Assembly: GCF_900109515.1 (NCBI RefSeq)
Contig: NZ_FOBD01000008.1
Span: 124,001-188,000 of the forward strand
DNA: 64,000 nucleotides
From: Paenibacillus sp. OK003
Lineage (GTDB): Bacteria > Bacillota > Bacilli > Paenibacillales > Paenibacillaceae
Reading direction: 5' to 3'
The notes under the pieces were generated by a model. The model did no database searches, was not told the origin of the DNA, and saw only the letters and a list, made by a program, of their open reading frames with translations. Of the stretch, positions 17,886 through 28,100 are shown piece after piece (position 1 is the first letter of the stretch; every line of letters begins with the position of its first letter). The position numbers and the translations under genes are program-made.

Positions 17886-18926
17886 ATGGAAAATCCAATC
17901 ATGATGAAAGCGTTCGGATATTACGAGCCTGGGTCAGAGACTGACATACCGCCATTTCAGGAGGTAGAAGTGGAGAAACCCAAACCTACAGGTCAGGATT
18001 TACTCGTTGAGGTGAAGGCGGTGTCTGTTAATCCGACGGATTGGAGATCGCATCTTTCCAAACATCCGGACGATTTATCCCTGACCGTGCCTGGTCGTGA
18101 TGTAGCGGGTGTGGTAGTGGACATTGGCTCCGATTGCCATTTGTTCAACGTTGGTGACGAGGTGTATTATGCAGGGAGCAACATGCGCCCAGGCGGACAC
18201 AGTGAGTTTCATTTAGTGGATGAACGAATTGTAGGCAAAAAGCCGAAAAATCTGGATTTCGCCCAGGCGGCAGCTTTACCTCTGACAAGCCTTACGGCAG
18301 GAGAAGCTTTTTATGAACGCTTGGGCATTTCCAGAAATGCATCGGATAATGAGGGTAAAAGTATGCTTATTATCGGGGCAGCGGGAGGCGTCGGATCGAT
18401 TGCTACTCAATTAGCCAAGCTCGCTGGACTTAAAGTTATAGCAACTGCCTCTCGTCCCGAATCAGTCTCTTGGGTAAAATCAAACGGAGCAGACCATGTG
18501 ATCAACCATCATCAACCATTTGGACCACAACTTAAAGATCTCGGACTCGCTGGTGTACAATATATTTTCGTGCTAAATCATATAGATGAGCATATGGATG
18601 AGATGGCAGAAGTTATTTTGCCGCAAGGAAAAATTTGCTCCATTCTACCCTTCGAAAAACCAGCCCAACTTCAAAAGTTATTCTCAAAAAGCGTAACACT
18701 CGTTTGGGAAATGATGTTCACCCGTCCGATGTTCCAGACAGATGATATGATTGAACAACATCTTCTACTTAATGAAATTGCAGATCTAGTGGATGCGGGC
18801 AAGATTCATACAACGATGGCCGAGCGGATTAAACCTATTAATGCAGCTAACCTGCTGGAAGCCTACCGAAAGAGCAAATCAGGCACTGCGATTGGCAAAA
18901 TCGTGTTGGAAGGGTTTGAAAATTAA
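17886..18926 (+). CDS. Zinc-type alcohol dehydrogenase/quinone oxidoreductase family protein (YogA-like)
   Basis: Medium-chain dehydrogenase/reductase, 346 residues. Residues 30-150 form the GroES-like domain (VKAVSVNPTDWRSH, GRDVAGVV). The NADPH-binding Rossmann loop is IIGAAGGVGSIATQLAKLAG at about residues 157-176. The zinc-ligand Cys and Glu of true alcohol dehydrogenases are not evident, which favours a zinc-independent quinone-oxidoreductase-type reductase. The start at 17886 follows GAGGAGG; the open frame upstream of it is AT-rich and implausible as protein. Confidence 0.88.
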   Translation: MENPIMMKAFGYYEPGSETDIPPFQEVEVEKPKPTGQDLLVEVKAVSVNPTDWRSHLSKHPDDLSLTVPGRDVAGVVVDIGSDCHLFNVGDEVYYAGSNMRPGGHSEFHLVDERIVGKKPKNLDFAQAAALPLTSLTAGEAFYERLGISRNASDNEGKSMLIIGAAGGVGSIATQLAKLAGLKVIATASRPESVSWVKSNGADHVINHHQPFGPQLKDLGLAGVQYIFVLNHIDEHMDEMAEVILPQGKICSILPFEKPAQLQKLFSKSVTLVWEMMFTRPMFQTDDMIEQHLLLNEIADLVDAGKIHTTMAERIKPINAANLLEAYRKSKSGTAIGKIVLEGFEN

Positions 18927-18966
18927 ATGTACATCCGTTTCGTCTGATCACGATCAATGAATCTAC

Positions 18967-19014
18967 CAAAGGGTGTTGTCTCTCCATTGATAAGATGGAG
19001 AAACAACACCCTTT
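18967..19014. terminator. Long hairpin between convergent genes
   Basis: AAAGGGTGTTGT...CTCCAT and ATGGAG...ACAACACCCTTT form an almost perfect 19-pair stem with a short loop. T-runs beyond the stem are limited to TTT, but the strength and convergent position suggest a bidirectional terminator. Confidence 0.65.
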
Positions 19015-19041
19015 AACACCACGTTAGATTCAATCTCTATA

Positions 19042-20112
19042 TCAGTCCAGACGGATCTCCCGGCCCTTTTCGGCTGACTCGTAGATTCCGCATAACATCC
19101 TTGTCGAAGCCACACCATCCGCAATGGGACTAATGGGCTCGGTACCATTCAGACAGCAATCCACAAAGTGATCAATCTGGTTCTGGAAGGCGCCGTGAAT
19201 ATCTAGACCTTTATAGTCAGTCTGAGGTTCAATGTTCAGAATCGTATTGTGTTTCTCGGTGACAATTAGCGTCTCGGGCTCCAGCTCAAACCCACCACGC
19301 TCGCCGTACAATCGGACTGAAGATTCTTCCCCACGTGCATGCAGGGTAAAGCTCACATCTACCGCCAAAGAAGCCCCATTCTCGAAGCGGATCAGCGCAT
19401 TCGCCATATCCTCCACATTGTTGACAGCGGAACTGTAATCTGCGGCTTTGTAAAAAGAAAGATGCTCGATATGGGCACGATTGCCCAGTTTTCGATACGT
19501 ATTGCCACTCACCGAAACAGGTTTCGGTTTGCCCATCAGGTACCAGCATTGGTCGATAATATGTACGCCAAGATCAATGAGCGGGCCACCGCCGGAACGG
19601 TTTTTGTCCGCAAACCATCCTCCAGGATTTCCCAAGCGACGCAGGATAGAGGCTTTGGCATAGTACAACTCACCAAACTCACCCGCATCAATGAAACTGC
19701 GCATCATCTGCATATTGTTGTCATAACGACGCACAAAGCCCACGATAAAGGTACATCCGCTTTTCTTCACCGCCTCTTCAATCCGCAGCGCATCTTCCAC
19801 ATTGGTTGCTACCGGTTTTTCCAGCAGCACATGTTTACCTGCCTCCAGGGCAGCGATCGCAAATTCGGCATGCGTATTATTCCATGTACAGATACTAACG
19901 GCATCCACATGCGGATCCTTCAGCATCTCGCGATAATCGGTGTAGACTGTTTGTGCATCATACTTCTCAGCAGCCGCGGCTGCACGCTGTTCGTTCAAGT
20001 CACAGATGGCGTAAATGACGGCATTCTCGTTCTTGGCATAACACCTCATATGAAGATCCGAGATGGAGCCTGTGCCGATCATGCCAATATGCAGCATTTT
20101 GCTCGTGGTCAT
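19042..20112 (-). CDS. Gfo/Idh/MocA family oxidoreductase
   Basis: NAD(P)-dependent sugar- or inositol-type dehydrogenase, 356 residues. The N-terminal Rossmann motif is GMIGTGSISDLH (10-21), the family EKP signature is at 98-100, and the C-terminal domain carries GGGPLIDLGVHIIDQ with the catalytic His of the DxGxH-type motif. AAGGAAGGGAGG precedes the ATG. It starts 38 bases after a GNAT gene and is probably co-transcribed with it. The substrate cannot be inferred from context. Confidence 0.88.
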   Translation of the reverse strand: MTTSKMLHIGMIGTGSISDLHMRCYAKNENAVIYAICDLNEQRAAAAAEKYDAQTVYTDYREMLKDPHVDAVSICTWNNTHAEFAIAALEAGKHVLLEKPVATNVEDALRIEEAVKKSGCTFIVGFVRRYDNNMQMMRSFIDAGEFGELYYAKASILRRLGNPGGWFADKNRSGGGPLIDLGVHIIDQCWYLMGKPKPVSVSGNTYRKLGNRAHIEHLSFYKAADYSSAVNNVEDMANALIRFENGASLAVDVSFTLHARGEESSVRLYGERGGFELEPETLIVTEKHNTILNIEPQTDYKGLDIHGAFQNQIDHFVDCCLNGTEPISPIADGVASTRMLCGIYESAEKGREIRLD

Positions 20113-20150
20113 CTTCTTCCTCCCTTCCTTTTCCAGAACATGAATATCGT

Positions 20151-20627
20151 CTAGTCTGCCCGGAGCATGCCTTTGTAAATCCCTGGGGTTGAATTTTCGA
20201 TCTTCACGGCCCCCAGAGTCTGAGCATAGAAATCAACGGGTCCCGCCGATCCAATAATCGCGTATGCGTAACCATCTGCCTTCATGGCGTGCATACAGGC
20301 CAGCAGCAGTGCTGTACCAACACCTTTGCCCCGTGCCTCCTGACCAACACCCGTTGGACCAAAAAAATTACGACACGTTGCTTCATAACAAGCGAAGCCG
20401 ATCATTTTCCCATGCTCAATTGCAATATAACAAGTCACGGGTTGACGTGCAAAAGCTACATCACATTCATCCACCCAGGGCTGGCTAAAATGGGATCTCA
20501 CCCAATCCAGCACAACCTGCTTCTCTGGTGCGATGGCTCTTCGGATGACAATGGAGGACTCCTCCAACTTCTTCAGTCCACTCTCTTGCTCTGGCAAATG
20601 GTAAAGCGCAACCAACATATCACTCAT
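20151..20627 (-). CDS. GNAT family N-acetyltransferase
   Basis: 158 residues. The acetyl-CoA pyrophosphate-binding motif is GVGQEARGKGVGTALLL at about 92-108 (Q/RxxGxG/A type), preceded by the ACYEATCRNFFGPTGV strand and followed by a typical ADGYAYAIIGSAGPVDFYAQTLGA segment. GAGGAGGGGGG precedes the ATG. It lies upstream of the oxidoreductase gene in the same direction. Acceptor unknown. Confidence 0.87.
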   Translation of the reverse strand: MSDMLVALYHLPEQESGLKKLEESSIVIRRAIAPEKQVVLDWVRSHFSQPWVDECDVAFARQPVTCYIAIEHGKMIGFACYEATCRNFFGPTGVGQEARGKGVGTALLLACMHAMKADGYAYAIIGSAGPVDFYAQTLGAVKIENSTPGIYKGMLRAD

Positions 20628-20910
20628 ATGATTACCCCCCTCCTCATATTTGGACGTACCACACCCCCATGTAATCCAGGGTTAATTCAAAGTCTGAATC
20701 ACACGTTCTCCACTCATTGATCCTTAACCGCATCCTGCTTCTTATAACCGGCAATGTGGTCTGTTTTTCAAATAATAGACTAACATGCTGCTCACATTAT
20801 TTACCTCAAAGTGCAACACTGGACGAAGTTGTCCCGTCTATAAGGTTGGAACGTGGCCTTACTAGGAGTTTACCGCGTCATAACCAAGATGAGAAGGGAT
20901 GAAATCAACG

Positions 20911-21984
20911 ATGAACAACAACATGAAAAAAGTTAGCGCCCTGATGGTCCTGTCCTTGGCCCTGGGCGGGGGAGCGGCATACGCAGCAAACCTGGACAGC
21001 ATTCAGCCCATCAATTCAACTTCCGTATCAGCCGATAGCAAAGGAACTGAAGCTGTAAAAGTATCTGTGAACGGTGCAACGATGGCTGACGGATATTGGA
21101 ACAAGGATGGTCAAGAACCCATGATCGCGCTGCGTGATCTCACAGAAGCTCTTGGCATTGAACTGAAATGGAACAAGGAAAACAAATCTGCTGAGCTGAC
21201 AAAGGGTACCCTCTGGACAATCGTTACCACAGGCAAAGACCAGTATTCAGTTAATAAAATGCTGCTTAAGCTGGGAACAGCGCCTGAGATCACAAATGGC
21301 ACACTGTTTGTACCCGCTTCTTTTGCAGATAAAGTACTGCACGCACAAGTGAATACAACAGGTAACCAAGTAACCATCTCCAGTGAAGAGGATGTGAAAA
21401 CCGTTACTGAGCGTGGGGTCATTACGGGAATTAACAGTGAAGGCAAATATCAATCCATCCATATCGGCGGTGCAGGTACAGATGGTATCGTCCTTAATGT
21501 TGGTGAAGATACCGTGTTCAAATCCGCGGATGGCAAAGATATCAAGCTTACTGATCTGACCATTGGCATAAACGTGGAAGCTGAGCATTCAGAGATTGCA
21601 ACCCTCAGTTTACCGCCTCAAACACCTACTTACAAAGTCACTGTACTGGATACTGCTGCTTCGGAATCCGAAGCACAACCCAAAGAAGTTCTGGGTACAG
21701 CAGGCACGATTGAAAATGTAAAAACAACAGAAGATCATGGTACTCAGATCGAGATCTCCGGCTCCCGTCTGACAGAGACAGCACCTGACCATGTTATCCT
21801 TAACATTAGCAAAGATACAAAACTGGTGAATCATCAAGGGGAAACGATCAAACCAGAGGAACTGACCAAAGGGGCCAAAGTGATTGGTTTCTATAGCCCG
21901 GTCCTGACTCGCAGCCTGCCTCCAATCGGAACGGCTTGGAAAGTAGTAATCGAAACACCAGCCGATCAACCTGAAGCGAAATAA
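20911..21984 (+). CDS. Secreted copper amine oxidase N-terminal-like (stalk) domain protein
   Basis: 357 residues with a signal peptide ending near AYAAN. Residues about 45-155 are a stalk domain of the copper amine oxidase N-terminal type (ALRDLTEALGIELKWNKENKSAEL, LFVPASFADKVL). Two beta-rich repeats follow, each starting with a GxIxxV/I segment and containing a xxxLNVGEDT/LNISKDT motif, at about 165-250 and 260-350. No catalytic domain is present. Start: AGAAGGG abuts an ATG at 20899 but is 12 bases from the ATG at 20911, so the latter is preferred. Probably a cell-surface protein. Confidence 0.8.
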   Translation: MNNNMKKVSALMVLSLALGGGAAYAANLDSIQPINSTSVSADSKGTEAVKVSVNGATMADGYWNKDGQEPMIALRDLTEALGIELKWNKENKSAELTKGTLWTIVTTGKDQYSVNKMLLKLGTAPEITNGTLFVPASFADKVLHAQVNTTGNQVTISSEEDVKTVTERGVITGINSEGKYQSIHIGGAGTDGIVLNVGEDTVFKSADGKDIKLTDLTIGINVEAEHSEIATLSLPPQTPTYKVTVLDTAASESEAQPKEVLGTAGTIENVKTTEDHGTQIEISGSRLTETAPDHVILNISKDTKLVNHQGETIKPEELTKGAKVIGFYSPVLTRSLPPIGTAWKVVIETPADQPEAK

Positions 21985-22053
21985 GCTGCCAGAAAAGAAG
22001 GCTAGCCTTCTTTATGCGTAGAGCACAGCAGATCTAGACCACACTATATTAAT

Positions 22054-22114
22054 GCAGAAATAACCTTATCCCACGATCCTCCTTCATGGAGGTTGGGGTA
22101 AGGTTATTTCTCGA
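22054..22114. terminator. Strong bidirectional terminator
   Basis: GAAATAACCTTA...CCTCC and GGAGG...TAAGGTTATTTC form a stem of more than 20 pairs around TTCAT. It separates the convergent stalk-domain and Rid genes. Confidence 0.8.
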
Positions 22115-22147
22115 TCCTGCATTTATATATATATGTACGTAATAGCT

Positions 22148-22570
22148 CTATTCCGTTATTGTTATTTCGGCATCCACTTCAGCTTCTGCTTCAACAATCG
22201 CTTCTACCTCAATCTCTACCATCAGCAAAGGATCAATGAGTGCACTAACCTCCACCATCGTAGCGACAGGCTGGATCTGACCAAAAAATTCACCATGAGC
22301 CTTGCCCACTTCTTCCCACCGGGAAATGTCAGTAACAAACATGCGGGTTCTCACGACATGAGACATGTCTGCCCCCAATTCTTTCAGTGCATTTTCGATG
22401 GTCTGCAAAATAAATCTCGTCTGTGCATATGGATCACCTGCTCCAACCACAACACCATCCTGCATGGCTGTAGTACCCGCAACCTCAATGCGGTTGCCAA
22501 CACGAATGGCACGGCAATATCCTACAAGTGGCTCCCATGGAGAACCGGTAAACACCTGCTGTCTGTTCAT
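22148..22570 (-). CDS. Rid (YjgF/YER057c/UK114) family protein, YjgH-like
   Basis: 140 residues with the Rid fold signature (GNRIEVAGTTAMQDG, TRFILQTIENALKELGADMSHVVRTRMFVTD). The arginine of the RidA active site (PxRS, as in the second Rid protein of this window at 53475-53849) is absent; here the segment reads QPVATMVEVSALIDP. RidA needs that arginine for imine deamination, so this member probably does something else. An acidic tail (EAEAEVDAEITITE) extends the C-terminus. Start supported by GAGGGGAAG upstream. Confidence 0.85.
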   Translation of the reverse strand: MNRQQVFTGSPWEPLVGYCRAIRVGNRIEVAGTTAMQDGVVVGAGDPYAQTRFILQTIENALKELGADMSHVVRTRMFVTDISRWEEVGKAHGEFFGQIQPVATMVEVSALIDPLLMVEIEVEAIVEAEAEVDAEITITE

Positions 22571-22684
22571 TCTGCTTCCCCTCGCTTTACATGTGATTTG
22601 GACTCCTGATTAAACATGAATTATATCAGCCTGCCGACCTGCTGAACAAGCAAATAAAATAGGATATAACTGAATTTAGCTCAA

Positions 22685-22746
22685 ACCAAAAAGCCCCTGG
22701 AGTGATCTCCCGTGCCTTGGACAAGGGTGAATCATTCAGGGGCTCT
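22685..22746 (-). terminator. Terminator of the VanY-like gene
   Basis: On the minus strand AGCCCCTGAATGAT pairs with the ATCACTCCAGGGGCT side, followed by TTTTTGG. It lies 46 bases after the carboxypeptidase stop. Confidence 0.8.
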
Positions 22747-22792
22747 ATGAAATTGAGATCCTAGTCTTCAATCAAAAGATGAAGCACCAGGC

Positions 22793-23764
22793 TTACAGCT
22801 TGATATTAGCCTCATCAAAGTATTCTTCAAGTGTCAGTCCACTTTTCACAACATCAGGAGCCAGATCAGTGCCGACATAGCGAATATGCCATGGCTCGTA
22901 CACATAGCCGGTTATCCCTTCCTCACCTTTTGGATAACGGATGATGAACCCATATTCTGCTGCATGCTCAGCCAACCACTGGCCTTCTTTCGATGTGCCA
23001 AACACCTCTTCTATGGCGTTGCCTACACTTGGACTGGAAACGTCAATCGCTAGTCCGGTCTGATGTTCGCTGTGGCCTGGCACAGAGCTAACACGATCCG
23101 TGTATTCTTGACCTTTGGTTTTGACATTGTTGTTATAGATTGAAACCTGACGCTGATAAGAACGATATCCAGATACCGCACGAAGCTCAATGTCGTCCGC
23201 TTTGGCACCGGCGAACAGCTTCTCCAACGCCTCAGCAGCTTCCTTGCGCATATGGCGCTTTTCATGCGGCCCGTCGAAGGAAAACGGTACGTTAGGCTCA
23301 ACCAGATCATCCGGCTCATATCCTTCTGGCAAGCTGCGCTGTTTGTTAACGATCACTGTCATCGCTTCTGAATTGGTCACTACCGCTTGTGCATCAATCG
23401 TCGTTTGCAGCGCGCTAATGCTGCGTTTCTCCATTAGGGGATCCTCTGCTGTGGCTCCATTGCCTGCGTCAGAAGAACCCTCTCCCCCAGTTGAAGCATC
23501 GCCGGAACCACTATCCGTATCATCATTGTTATTGTCCGAAGATGAGCTGTCATCCCCACCTGTGTTATTGCCATCCTTGCCAGTATCCTCAGTCAAATGA
23601 ACCGTGGTACCGTCCGACTCTTGCTGTGCGCTTCCTGCTGCGTTCAGATTCTGGTTCTCCTCTGAGCCCGAACCGTCCTGGCAAGCGGATAACAAAGCTC
23701 CGCATATCATAAGTGAGGACAGCATAACCGCAACTTGGCGCTGTCGTCCTGTACGTAATTTCAT
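22793..23764 (-). CDS. D-alanyl-D-alanine carboxypeptidase family lipoprotein (VanY-like, M15B)
   Basis: 323 residues. A lipoprotein signal with lipobox LLSAC (Cys28) is followed by a long Ser/Asp/Gly/Asn-rich linker to about residue 110. The M15B peptidase domain follows: YRSYQRQ, then the zinc site SEHQTGLAIDV (HxxxxxxD type) and the later EPWHIRYVG with the third ligand and catalytic Glu. It trims D-Ala from peptidoglycan stem peptides at the outer face of the membrane. No vancomycin-resistance genes are nearby, so a housekeeping role is likely. Monocistronic. Confidence 0.9.
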   Translation of the reverse strand: MKLRTGRQRQVAVMLSSLMICGALLSACQDGSGSEENQNLNAAGSAQQESDGTTVHLTEDTGKDGNNTGGDDSSSSDNNNDDTDSGSGDASTGGEGSSDAGNGATAEDPLMEKRSISALQTTIDAQAVVTNSEAMTVIVNKQRSLPEGYEPDDLVEPNVPFSFDGPHEKRHMRKEAAEALEKLFAGAKADDIELRAVSGYRSYQRQVSIYNNNVKTKGQEYTDRVSSVPGHSEHQTGLAIDVSSPSVGNAIEEVFGTSKEGQWLAEHAAEYGFIIRYPKGEEGITGYVYEPWHIRYVGTDLAPDVVKSGLTLEEYFDEANIKL

Positions 23765-24034
23765 GTAAAAACTCCTATCGCATAGTAATAATGATTGCAG
23801 TATTCGTGCATGTGGGCTTGTCTTCCCCTGCGACAGTATACCTTAAATTGCAGCGAAGCTCCACCGGTAAAGACCTCCTTGAGAGGAGGTCATCCTAAAG
23901 ATATGCCGGGTGTACAGCTTGTACGGTCGTTTTTTGGACTTTTAGAGCCCTATCCCAAGGTTCAACGCCATAGAAGCGAATTAGAAATGTATATATCCAT
24001 TTTGGATAAAAAGAATTATGCCGATGCACATCAC
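23765..24034. other. Intergenic region upstream of the VanY-like gene
   Basis: About 270 bases. The only clear structure is a perfect 8-pair hairpin, GACCTCCT/AGGAGGTC at 23872-23891 with a TGAG loop; it has no T-run on the plus strand and only TTT on the minus strand. No open frame with a ribosome binding site is evident. Confidence 0.4.
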
Positions 24035-24075
24035 AAACAAGCGGGGGATGATCTGAGATCTCCCCCGCTCGCAAT
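24035..24075 (-). terminator. Terminator after the SWIM-domain gene
   Basis: AGCGGGGGA and TCCCCCGCT pair perfectly around a 12-base loop. On the minus strand it is followed by TGTTTGT, immediately after the stop at 24082. Confidence 0.75.
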
Positions 24076-24081
24076 GGTGCA

Positions 24082-24903
24082 TCATTTGGTTGCCGGGCTG
24101 TCCTTCTTCTTCTTTTGGACAGCCTCCCACATCCGCGCAGCTACGCGCTCGCGGATCAATGCCAGCCCTGCGGTGGCAGGCACGCCTGGCAGCAGCGCCG
24201 CCAGTTCCGGCGTTGCCGGGGGTTTCCCCGGCTGCGCCAGCCGCACCTTCACGGCGCCGAAGCCAGGCCCCGGCTGGTGCATGGCGCCGTCCGCGGCTGC
24301 CTCGGCGATCCACTCGCCGACGGCTGCGCCGCCTTCGCCGCCCCGCGCCTGCGGGCGGCCGGCCGTTTCGGCTGCGCGGCCGGGGCCGCTGGGATCATGG
24401 GCGAGTTCCTCCGCCCATGATCCCAGCACGCCGGCGAGCAGCGCTTCGCGCGGCAGGCCGGCGTGCGCCAGCTGCAGCAGCGGCTCGGCCGCGAAGCGCG
24501 CGGCAACGGCGCGCTCAGCGGCCGCGGCATGCGCGCAGCCCGTGCGGCCGCAGGTGCACGCCGCTGCGCCGCCCGCGCTCAGCGAGCCGCCAGCGGCTGC
24601 CGTGCCCGGCACGGCCTCGCTTGGCGCATGCCGCGGCAGCAGCCCGGCGAGCTCCGCCGGGGCAGGGCCGCCGCGCAGCAGCGCGTACAGCGCGAGCGGA
24701 CGCTTGCGCAGCTGTGCCAGCACAGCCTCGCGTTCAGCTTCACTGAGCTGTGGCAGCGTGCCTGTTACCGTGAACAAGTCTTCGGCTGATTCATTCTTGC
24801 CTGGGGCGGCTAATGCCTCTTTGCTTGCATCAACCACCGCACTTACTTCTGCTGTCCATCCACCGGGGGACATATGCAGCTCTACATTCCATTTTTCGCT
24901 CAC
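24082..24903 (-). CDS. SWIM zinc-finger protein, partner of the SNF2 helicase (YwqB-like)
   Basis: Alanine-rich protein of about 273 residues. A SWIM-type metal site CTCGRTGCAH (CxCx4CxH) lies near the middle. Its neighbour upstream on the same strand is a SNF2 helicase, the same pairing as ywqA/ywqB in B. subtilis. The frame is open to an ATG at 24936, but AGGAAGGGGG stands seven bases before a GTG at 24903, which I take as the start. Bases about 24130-24740 are far richer in G+C than the rest of the window, with long Ala/Gly/Arg runs. Probably aids DNA binding of the helicase. Confidence 0.78.
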   Translation of the reverse strand: MSEKWNVELHMSPGGWTAEVSAVVDASKEALAAPGKNESAEDLFTVTGTLPQLSEAEREAVLAQLRKRPLALYALLRGGPAPAELAGLLPRHAPSEAVPGTAAAGGSLSAGGAAACTCGRTGCAHAAAAERAVAARFAAEPLLQLAHAGLPREALLAGVLGSWAEELAHDPSGPGRAAETAGRPQARGGEGGAAVGEWIAEAAADGAMHQPGPGFGAVKVRLAQPGKPPATPELAALLPGVPATAGLALIRERVAARMWEAVQKKKKDSPATK

Positions 24904-24984
24904 AACAATCCCCCTTCCTATGATTACACTCTTCATGTATGTGAGTGTGTATCTATATATGTTTAACTAAACATTTACACAATA

Positions 24985-25130
24985 ACGGAGAGGACAGAAA
25001 TAACCTGAAGAAGCAAAGCGTTCGCCTTTATCCCCGGATTTCCCCTTTTATAAAGGAATTAAAGAAATCTGGGGATAACAGCGATCGGAAGGTTGTTCTG
25101 TCATCGGAGTGCCAGTGTAAATATTCATTA
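24985..25130. repeat. Intergenic hairpin element, candidate dispersed Paenibacillus repeat
   Basis: TTATCCCCGGATTTC (25028-25042) and GAAATCTGGGGATAA (25064-25078) form a 15-pair stem with one G-U pair, inside a roughly 125-base stretch without coding signals. The wording of this block looks familiar to me as a recurrent Paenibacillus intergenic sequence, but I cannot verify copies elsewhere. It sits between the SNF2 gene and its SWIM partner. Confidence 0.5.
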
Positions 25131-25149
25131 GTTGAACTTATATAGCAAC

Positions 25150-28100
25150 TTACAGCCATGTCTCGCCCTGAAGCGAGATCAGACCGCGCAGTTCATCATC
25201 CGACATCTCGGTCAACCAGTTTTCACCGGAACCGACCACTTGCTCAGAAAGTGCCTTTTTACTCTCAATCAGCTCATCAATCCGTTCCTCCAGGGTTCCC
25301 TGACAGATCAGCTTATGCACCTGTACGTTTCGATTCTGCCCAATCCGGAATACCCGGTCTGTCGCCTGATTCTCCACCGCAGGATTCCACCACCGGTCGT
25401 AGTGAACGACGTGACTGGCACGCGTCAGATTCAGGCCCACACCTCCGGCACGAAGAGACAGGACAAACAAGGATGGACCCTCCCCTTTTTGGAAGGTTTC
25501 CACCATATCATCCCTTTGCGACTTCGAAACACCGCCATGCAGGAAATACGGTTCTTCCTCATACCTTTGTGTAAGCCGGGATACGAGCAGTTCCCCCATC
25601 GCCACATACTGAGTGAAAATCAGCGCCGACTCCCCGTTGTCACGGATTGCATCCACCAATTCCAGAAGACGTTCCATTTTGCCGGATGCCTCAGCCTTGC
25701 CATGTTCCTTCCGGCTGCTGTCCGCCAGCACCGGATGATCACAGATTTGCTTCAGCTTGGTCAGGGATGACAACACTATTCCCTTACGAGCGATACCGTT
25801 TCGTCCATCCAATCCGCCCATCAGATCATCCACCACCCGCTGATACAGAACGGTCTGCTCTGGTGTCAGGGAACAATAGGATTTCAGTTCCAGCTTCTCC
25901 GGCAGATCCTTGCGGATATCCGGATCACTTTTCAGTCTGCGCAGCATAAAGGGCGATACAAGCCGATGAAGCTCACGCAAAGAAGCTGCATTTTCTTCGG
26001 ATGGGCCCAGTCCGGTATAGCGCTGGCGGAATGAAGAAGCCGTACCCAGATACCCCGGATTGAGGAATTGGAAAATGGACCACAGCTCGCTTAGTCGATT
26101 CTCCACTGGCGTACCCGTCATCGCAATGCGATGCGGCGTAGACAGACGCATCACGCTTTGCGCTTGCTTTGTACGGTAATTTTTAATATATTGCGCCTCA
26201 TCCAGCACAACGGTAGACCAGTGCAACGAAGCCAGATCCGGGCCATCCCGGCCAGCCAGATGATAGGTCGTCAGCACAATATCATGGGACTGCGCTTCTG
26301 CCTGGAAGGCATTGCCGTGCAACCGTTGTCCGCCATGGTGAATATATAACGACAGATTCGGGGCAAACCGCTTCAGCTCACGCTGCCAGTTCCCAAGCAG
26401 CGAGGTAGGACACACAATAAGTGCAGGCAGATGCGCATCATGCACATGCGGCTGTACACCGTTCGCTGACTCTTCCTCCATCCCCATAAACGCTTCGTGC
26501 TCACGTGCTTCCTCCGCCGCGGCTTGCTGTTCCTCATGTTTCAAGTCCAGCAGGCAGGTAATAACCTGAATTGTTTTCCCCAGTCCCATATCATCGGCAA
26601 GACATACTCCGAACCCAAGCTCACGCATGGCGGATAACCATTGGTACCCCCGCTCTTGATAGGGTCTCAACTCGCCATGCAGCTCTGCCGGAACCTGACG
26701 AGGCTCAATACTGCGGAGCACCTGTCCGTCGAGCAAAAAGGACAGTAGCCCTTCGGATTCCGCCCCAAAGACGGAAAGTCCCTTCCATGCCGTATCTTCG
26801 CCTTCTTCCGCTGCCAGATGCAGCCATTCGGAGAGTGGCATATATTGTTCTTCTTCTTTTTTCATATAACGCAGAACCTGGCGAATTTCTTTTGTATCCA
26901 CTTCAATCCATTCGCCGCGGAACATCACATAAGGCACCGTTGCTTCTGCAAGGGCAGCCAGCTCCTCCGCCGTAACCGGTTTGCCGTCCAGCATCGGTTC
27001 CGCCTTGAAGGCAACCAACTGCTCCATGCCCAGTGCAGACGGGGCTCCAACCGGTCTTTCTATTCCACGATTGAGCATTTGCAGACGTAGTCCAGCGCGG
27101 CGTTTCCCTGCGCGGCTCCAGCGGGAAGGCATCAACACGGTTACTCCCGCCTTCTGCAGACGAGGCACAGCATAGGTCAGAAATTCAAAAAAGGCTTGCT
27201 GTTCCAGCTTCATTCCTTCCGGTCGTGCATGAAGAAGCGCCGTTTCCAGCTCCGGTGCCAGTTCTGATGCATGCCCCAGCGCCATCAGGAGCTGTTCTGC
27301 AGCTGATATATAACGTACTTTGCCTCGGTCCAGATCTCGTTCAGGATGCGCCCAGATCGTACGTGCAGGCAATCTCAGCCCAGATTCCTGCACACTGTCC
27401 GCCCAGAAGGTAATCCCCCACAATGATTCATGATCACCAAGGGGCGGTTCCAGCCGCAGTACCAGCTTCAGCTCACCTTCCGTGGGAGCCGTTTCTTCAC
27501 TGCCTACCACGGGTTTCGCTGTACCGCCAGCTTCTTGCAGCGTTACAATGAGTTCTGCCATTTCCTCCGTAGGTCCCTGCACCGTCACCGGGCGGAACAT
27601 CGAGATCAGACTATTCCACCACAGCTCTGCTACCGGAGAAGAGCCACGCCGGAAAGGCGTACGGTAACGAGACAGCTCACTGTCCATGCTTTCCATCTCA
27701 CCCGTGACAACCGCATGAACCATTCCGCTCATAAATGAAAATAATACAGCTGCTCCCGCTTCCTCCCGTGATTCCGGTTCAGAAGATGCGTATGCTCCGG
27801 GTGCAGACAATCCGATCGGCGGCATGGATTCCGCCAATTCCCGGAATCGTTCCACATCCGCTTCCTGCAACAAACGTGGACGCCATACGCCCGTCAGTGT
27901 TTCCTGTCCGGTGCGCCGACGCGCACCCGTCTTGGCCGCAAACTCAGCGGATGGAGCAAATTCTCCACGCAGCAGCAGTTCCTGTGTAAACTGTGCTGCT
28001 TTTACCCAGTAGCGAATCTCTTCTCCGGCCTGAATTCCTGCCGCATTCAATATACTGTCGTCCCAATGGAGCAGCAGCTTGAATGTATCTTTGGGCGAGA

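Noticed and set aside
24090..24789. Several long plus-strand open frames with Ala/Arg/Pro-rich translations
   Set aside because: They lie antisense to the SWIM-domain gene in a G+C-rich block where stop codons are rare. They lack ribosome binding sites and show low-complexity composition only.
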